DNA of 10,593 nt from Candidatus Zhuqueibacterota bacterium (GTDB taxonomy: Bacteria; Zhuqueibacterota; Zhuqueibacteria; Residuimicrobiales; Krinioviventaceae), in contig RQOI01000184.1 in the NCBI GenBank assembly GCA_003854995.1, forward strand, positions 1 through 10,593, in the 5' to 3' direction. Position 1 is the stretch's first letter. Every line of letters begins with the position of its first letter. A program made the translations under genes and the position numbers. Below, piece after piece: positions 6,982-10,593 of this stretch. Under the pieces are notes generated by a model. That model saw only the letters and a program-made list of their open reading frames with translations. It did not search any database and was not told the origin of the DNA.

Positions 6982-9244
6982 AATTCACCAGCGACAATTT
7001 TTTCTTTGACTTGTCGCCTTCGCCATAGTAGGCGCTTTGATAGTAGGCGTAATCATATTTGTAATAGCCGTAGCCTTTCGTTTTTTGCATGCCATTGAGA
7101 ACCAATCCCACGAGTTGCGAATTCACTGTATTCAGACGCTTCAACGCATCACCCACCAGATGGCGATTTGTCTTGCCGAACCGCACGACGATGAGGACAT
7201 TGCCGATCCGTTTAGACAGCAAAACAGGATCAGTGACGGCGATGATAGGTGGCGAATCGTAAATGACAAAGTCAAAGTTCTGCTCCAGTTTCGTCGTCAA
7301 TTCGTCCATTTTACGACTGGCCAGCATTTCCGCCGGATTGGGCGGTGTAGTTCCGGAGGGAATCACATAGAGATTGGGCACGTTCGTCAGATAAATAGCT
7401 TTTTCGATGGATATATCTCGAGCGAGATAATCCGACAGTCCAGGCGATTTACGAATACTGAAAAGAATGTGCTGGTGCGAACGCCGCAAATCGCAATCGA
7501 CGATCAGTATCCGTTTGCCCAGCTCGGCGAAGGAGATGCCGAGATTGGCGACTGTCAACGTTTTCCCTTCTCCAGGTATTGAGCTGGTCACGAGAACACG
7601 CTTCAGAGAGGTATCGACGCTGGAAAATTGCAGATTTGTTCGGATGTGTCGATAGGCATCGACAACCGGCTCTTTCGCCTGAATGAAAGAGATGACCTTA
7701 TCCTTATAACCGTTCATGCGGTCTTCAATAGAGAGTAAATTTCTGCCATTCATGTCGCCATCATTGTGCAGCTTATGCGCCGAGACAGAGCGCGCCTCTC
7801 TCTTTTTCATATATGGAATCGTGCCCAACAGCGTCAGATCGCCCAGCTGCTTCAGATCGTCCGTCGTATAGATAGAGTTATCAAAATAATCAATCGCGAA
7901 CGCCAGGCCAAAGCCGAGTCCGAGCGCCAACAAGGCGGAGATGGCGAGATTTCTTCTCAAATTATTTGAAATAGGATGCTGCGGGATGCTGGGTTCATCA
8001 ACGATCCGGATGCCGCCTGTGCCGGTGGCAGCGCTGATTTTCGCTTCCTCTTCCTTCTCCACCAGAAAGCTGTACAAACTCTCAGTCACCTGTTTCGTAC
8101 GCTGCAACTCTGCCAGTTTGATCGTATGTTCGAGAAGATTTGGATGGTCCTGCCGATATTTCTCAATCAGACTTTGCAGATACTCTTCCCTGTTTTTCAG
8201 CGAGTAGAGGTCAAGTTCTTCCATGACGATCTTTTCGTTGAAAACGTCTTTCTTGCTATCCTCCTCATCCAGCACTTTTTCCGTCGGCAAGCTGGAGGTC
8301 GAAGCGAGAATGGCGTTCCGCAACGCCTCCTTCTTGACGCGAATCTGCTCTTCCACCCGCGCGAGCAACATCCTGGAAGGCGACGATGAATTCTCGTATT
8401 GTTCCCTTTTCGCTTCCAGTTCTGCAACATCGGACCGCAACCTTTTGACCTCAAGAGGCTCGCCATCCGAATTCAGAGCGGGCAGTGACATGGATGCTCG
8501 AAATTCGCCTATGCGCGCTCGGTACGAACTCAGATTGGCCTCTGCCAGCTGCCGCTTGGTTTGCACCTCCTCCAACTGCGATTCGATGTCCGCCAATCTC
8601 GCCAGAATGCCACCATCCGCCTGTTCCAGATCGGTCATGCGAGTTTCTCTTTTGAATTCCTGCAACTCCCTCTCAGCCTGCGCGAGGCTGCTGCGGGCTT
8701 GCTCGATCTGCTTGTTCACATAATTGACGATATTGTGAGATTCTTCCAGTTCGATTTCCTGACAGCGTCGCTTGAACTCATGTATCGCTATTTCAGCAAC
8801 CCGATAGACCATGACAGGATGGTTGGCCCGCAAGTTCAATGCGCAGAGTCTATCATAATCCGTTTCAGCCAATTGAATACTGCCAAGGACAGAACCCAGT
8901 TGCTCTGAAAATTCAGGTAACGATTGCAGCACACTGTCGCTGAGCGCTATCTCTTCCAGACGGGAGCGATACTGGTTGCTGTTGAGCAAAATCATGTAAA
9001 AACCAAACGGACGCAAGTCGCTCTCGAAAAAGTAATCCGACATGCCCAAAGGACTACTTTCAGTCCCCTCTATGATGAATGATGAGGAAGCTTGATACAC
9101 CGGCGGCCGCGTGATATAGTAAGCCAGCGCCGGAGCAAAAACGACGACAAAGACGCAAAAAATAATCCACTTTCTCCTGATTGCCAGAGACAAATAGTCC
9201 TGGAATCCCCATTCCCGCTCACTGTTCACTATTTTTTGTTCCAT
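6980..9244 (-). CDS. Wzc-type polysaccharide co-polymerase with bacterial tyrosine autokinase domain
   Basis: 754 aa from the ATG at 9244 (MEQKIVNSEREWGFQDYLSLAIRRKWII), which matches the usual family N-terminus. In-frame ATGs at 9313 and 9340 would add 23 or 32 residues; ribosome sites are weak for all three. Order of parts: Wzz domain from about 14; membrane helix about 26-43; long periplasmic coiled coil (about 163-313 and 338-398); a GNVR-like stretch (GIRIVDEPSIPQHPISNNLRR); membrane helix about 433-451; then the cytoplasmic BY-kinase. The kinase shows Walker A SIPGEGKT (555-562), Walker A' ILIVDCDLRR (579-588), Walker B FVIYDSPP (659-666) and DAYRHIRTN (529-537), where the usual Glu of the oligomerisation motif is Asp. 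Nine tyrosines cluster at 725-740 as autophosphorylation sites. It controls chain length and export of capsule or exopolysaccharide. No glycosyltransferase or Wza gene is in view. Confidence 0.93.
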   Translation of the reverse strand: MEQKIVNSEREWGFQDYLSLAIRRKWIIFCVFVVVFAPALAYYITRPPVYQASSSFIIEGTESSPLGMSDYFFESDLRPFGFYMILLNSNQYRSRLEEIALSDSVLQSLPEFSEQLGSVLGSIQLAETDYDRLCALNLRANHPVMVYRVAEIAIHEFKRRCQEIELEESHNIVNYVNKQIEQARSSLAQAERELQEFKRETRMTDLEQADGGILARLADIESQLEEVQTKRQLAEANLSSYRARIGEFRASMSLPALNSDGEPLEVKRLRSDVAELEAKREQYENSSSPSRMLLARVEEQIRVKKEALRNAILASTSSLPTEKVLDEEDSKKDVFNEKIVMEELDLYSLKNREEYLQSLIEKYRQDHPNLLEHTIKLAELQRTKQVTESLYSFLVEKEEEAKISAATGTGGIRIVDEPSIPQHPISNNLRRNLAISALLALGLGFGLAFAIDYFDNSIYTTDDLKQLGDLTLLGTIPYMKKREARSVSAHKLHNDGDMNGRNLLSIEDRMNGYKDKVISFIQAKEPVVDAYRHIRTNLQFSSVDTSLKRVLVTSSIPGEGKTLTVANLGISFAELGKRILIVDCDLRRSHQHILFSIRKSPGLSDYLARDISIEKAIYLTNVPNLYVIPSGTTPPNPAEMLASRKMDELTTKLEQNFDFVIYDSPPIIAVTDPVLLSKRIGNVLIVVRFGKTNRHLVGDALKRLNTVNSQLVGLVLNGMQKTKGYGYYKYDYAYYQSAYYGEGDKSKKKLSLVN

Positions 9245-9461
9245 ATTGCTTCTGCTACCTTTGATGAATGGCTCAGTCGTGTCCAGATCAGTAGTCGAAG
9301 GTGCCCTTTTCATGCGGGATCCCACTCTCGGAGACCGCATATTGATGAAAAACGTTCACAACTACTCCAAATAGTAATCGCCCTTCTGCAAAAGCCATAC
9401 CATAGAGGACTTGGCGGCGCGTAATCTGAATTCAACGGCGACATTTATCCCGCGAACAGTG

Positions 9462-9481
9462 CCAACAGGGTTGGTTTTTTT
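9462..9481 (+). terminator. Plus-strand terminator-like hairpin upstream of the kinase gene
   Basis: CCAAC (9462-9466) pairs with GTTGG (9470-9474) across an AGG loop and is followed directly by seven Ts (9475-9481). The stem is short, but the U-tract is good. It faces the plus direction, where no upstream protein gene exists; the nearest plus-strand gene ends at 6948. It may end an antisense or small transcript, or be coincidence. Confidence 0.4.
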
Positions 9482-9498
9482 ATGGAGACAATTTATTG

Positions 9499-9508
9499 AT
9501 TATAATCA
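9499..9508 (-). promoter_or_regulatory. Possible -10 element for the kinase gene
   Basis: The palindrome GATTATAATC (bases 9498-9507) contains TATAAT in both orientations. On the minus strand it would place transcription initiation roughly 240-250 bases before the kinase start at 9244. No good -35 is found at 16-18 bases, so support is weak. Confidence 0.2.
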
Positions 9509-9517
9509 TGTTAAAAC

Positions 9518-9552
9518 GTAAAAGGCCGCTGGCTAAAAAAGCGGCCTTTTAC
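9518..9552. terminator. Terminator-like perfect 12-bp hairpin, usable from both strands
   Basis: GTAAAAGGCCGC (9518-9529) pairs perfectly with GCGGCCTTTTAC (9541-9552) around an 11-base loop. Each arm carries four As or Ts outside a GC-rich core, so a short U-tract exists in both directions. On the minus strand it lies about 210 bases after the MFS stop codon and most likely ends that transcript before the kinase promoter region. Confidence 0.65.
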
Positions 9553-9762
9553 CTGACAACCAGAGGCTTGCAGGTTATGTCAATATCCCCTCAAGTACGA
9601 TCCCATTTCTCTCGCAGCAATCATCAAAGAAAGATGACTGCGACCTCGTTTCGGCCTGGCTGACGCCACTTTAATGTTTTATGATGAGTCAATTGTATCG
9701 CCGCTGTAGCGAGCGGACTCACCATCCCGGCGTCTGCGAACGGCAGCGCAAGATTTGCAGCT
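9553..9762. other. Non-coding stretch with several inverted repeats (unassigned structure)
   Basis: No convincing ORF was seen here. Stems visible: TGACA+ACC (9554-9561) with GGT+TGTCA (9573-9582, two-base bulge); TCGCAG (9612-9617) with CTGCGA (9638-9643), enclosing TCATC (9621-9625) and GATGA (9633-9637) around AAAGAAA; and an outer GACGCC (9662-9667)/GGCGTC (9729-9734). The last encloses TGAGTC (9685-9690)/GACTCA (9716-9721) and CCGCT (9701-9705)/AGCGG (9712-9716). Adjacent inner stems share one base. The 73-base outer unit is tRNA-sized but lacks D- and T-loop consensus on either strand. It could be a structured 3' untranslated region of the MFS transcript, a small RNA, or decayed sequence. 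Confidence 0.4.
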
Positions 9763-10593
9763 CTATCTCTCCGCGTTTTCAAACTGCAGCTTTTCCTTGA
9801 ATGAGAGCAGAAAGGCTATGGCGGCCAGGACGGTCAGACAGAACGGCACCATAAAGACGCCAACCCAGTTGGTGCTGACGATGTTGCCTCCTGCTCCCCT
9901 GACGGAAAACAGGTTCTGTATCCAGCCGGCGAAAAAGCTGCCGAGGTACATGCCCAGGCCGATCGTCACCAGGATGATGAGGCTCTGGGCCGACGCCCGG
10001 ATATCCTTTGGCGCCACCGTATCCACATAGATTTGCGAGGCGGTGAAAAAGAACACATAACAAAAGCCATGCAGGGCCAAGGAAGCGATGACCAGCCAGC
10101 TCGGCGCGCCGATGGCAAAAATGATGTAGCGCAATGGCCAGGCCAGGATGCCGACGACCAGGGTCTTGCGGATGCCGTATTTGGGCATAAAGTAGGGCAG
10201 CAGCAGGGCCATGACCAGGATTTCAGCGAGCTGCGCGATCACCATGACGCCGGCCAGCAGATCGGATGAAACGCCAATCTTTTCCGATACCAGGAATGGG
10301 CCGGTGAGGACATAATAGAACATCAACTCGGTCGAGACGATGAAATTAATGATGATGAAAATCGCAAAGCTCTTGTTCTTCATCATCTTGATCGCTTCAA
10401 GAAAGGCAAGCGGATTCTTCTTCTCTTTGTTGGGCGGCGTATGCGGCAGTGTCAGCGCATAGACGCCCATCAGCAGCGAGACGATGCCGGCCAGCAGCAG
10501 CATATCGCCGTTCAGAACTGCGGCGTCAGCCCGATTGCTCAGCACGCGCCAGCCGGACAGCACCAGTCCGATGATGATCCAGCCGATGGAGCC
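9763..10593 (-). CDS. MFS transporter, nucleoside:H+ symporter (NupG/XapB)-like, N-terminus beyond window
   Basis: 276 visible codons plus stop. The reading frame is open to the right edge (GSIGWIIIGLVLSGW...), so the start lies outside and the GTG at 10563 is internal. The visible part corresponds to the C-terminal two thirds of a 12-helix transporter. There is a helix pair around MLLLAGIVSLLMGVYALTLPHTPP, a hydrophilic central loop (NKEKKNPLAFLEAIKMMKNKS), and then about six hydrophobic segments. The latter include FAIFIIINFIVSTELMFYY, LAEILVMALLLPYFM, GFCYVFFFTASQIYVD and FCLTVLAAIAFLL. The phrases LPHTPP and WxIxGLxL resemble the nucleoside:H+ symporter family (PF03825-like). The protein is in the inner membrane. 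The substrate, nucleoside or another sugar-like compound, is inferred only. A hairpin terminator lies about 210 bases downstream. Confidence 0.85.
   Translation of the reverse strand, partial: GSIGWIIIGLVLSGWRVLSNRADAAVLNGDMLLLAGIVSLLMGVYALTLPHTPPNKEKKNPLAFLEAIKMMKNKSFAIFIIINFIVSTELMFYYVLTGPFLVSEKIGVSSDLLAGVMVIAQLAEILVMALLLPYFMPKYGIRKTLVVGILAWPLRYIIFAIGAPSWLVIASLALHGFCYVFFFTASQIYVDTVAPKDIRASAQSLIILVTIGLGMYLGSFFAGWIQNLFSVRGAGGNIVSTNWVGVFMVPFCLTVLAAIAFLLSFKEKLQFENAER

Noticed and set aside
7037..9424. Plus-strand open frames opposite the kinase gene
   Set aside because: Antisense shadows; the minus-strand frame has complete Wzz and BY-kinase motifs.
9662..9734. 73-base unit with closing stem, considered as a tRNA or tRNA-like gene
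   Set aside because: Neither strand has a T-loop GTTCGANTC, a proper D-arm or a CCA-compatible acceptor arrangement; only the length and outer stem fit.
9680..9735. TGATGAGTC considered as a hammerhead ribozyme core
   Set aside because: The required CTGATGA context and the GAAA segment after stem II are missing on both strands.
9779..10269. Alternative frames on both strands inside the MFS gene
   Set aside because: Low-complexity, charged translations with no family features, fully overlapped by a typical membrane transporter frame.

Overview
The window looks like the chromosome of a Gram-negative bacterium of the Fibrobacterota-Chlorobiota-Bacteroidota (FCB) neighbourhood, for example a Calditrichota/KSB1-type lineage. 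This is inference. It rests on an HExxH protease with a C-terminal FlgD-like/type IX-like sorting tail, a TPR lipoprotein-like protein carrying S-layer homology (SLH) repeats, a Tat-exported Gfo/Idh/MocA oxidoreductase, and a zinc-binding anti-sigma factor beside an LTxxQ periplasmic protein. No phage, insertion sequence, CRISPR array, rRNA or tRNA was seen.

Layout. (1) Positions 1-716 (minus): the N-terminal part of a Tat-exported Gfo/Idh/MocA dehydrogenase, with a palindrome in its upstream region. (2) Positions 978-5312 (minus): three genes read in the order TPR/SLH protein, der (EngA, ribosome-assembly GTPase), secreted metalloprotease. They end in a clear intrinsic terminator at 914-953. 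(3) Positions 5432-6948 (plus), divergent from the TPR/SLH gene: a tight three-gene operon of ECF sigma factor, zinc anti-sigma factor and membrane-anchored Spy/CpxP-like protein. It closes with a hairpin terminator at 6949-6981 that can serve both strands. (4) Positions 6980-9244 (minus): a Wzc-type polysaccharide co-polymerase/tyrosine autokinase, convergent with the sigma operon and sharing that terminator. (5) Positions 9245-9762: a non-coding stretch rich in inverted repeats, with two terminator-like hairpins and several further stems. (6) Positions 9763-10593 (minus): the C-terminal part of a nucleoside-symporter-like major facilitator, cut by the window edge.

How the genes fit together. 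The sigma, anti-sigma and LTxxQ genes look like one envelope-stress module. The cytoplasmic zinc domain of the anti-sigma would hold the sigma factor. The extracytoplasmic part of the third protein could sense envelope or metal stress and modulate release. The neighbours (SLH/TPR surface protein, secreted protease, exopolysaccharide co-polymerase) are envelope or export functions and could be regulon members, but the sequence alone does not prove this. der is a housekeeping gene. The gene families are known. The least explained parts are the structured intergenic region at 9462-9735 and the function of the sigma-linked sensor.
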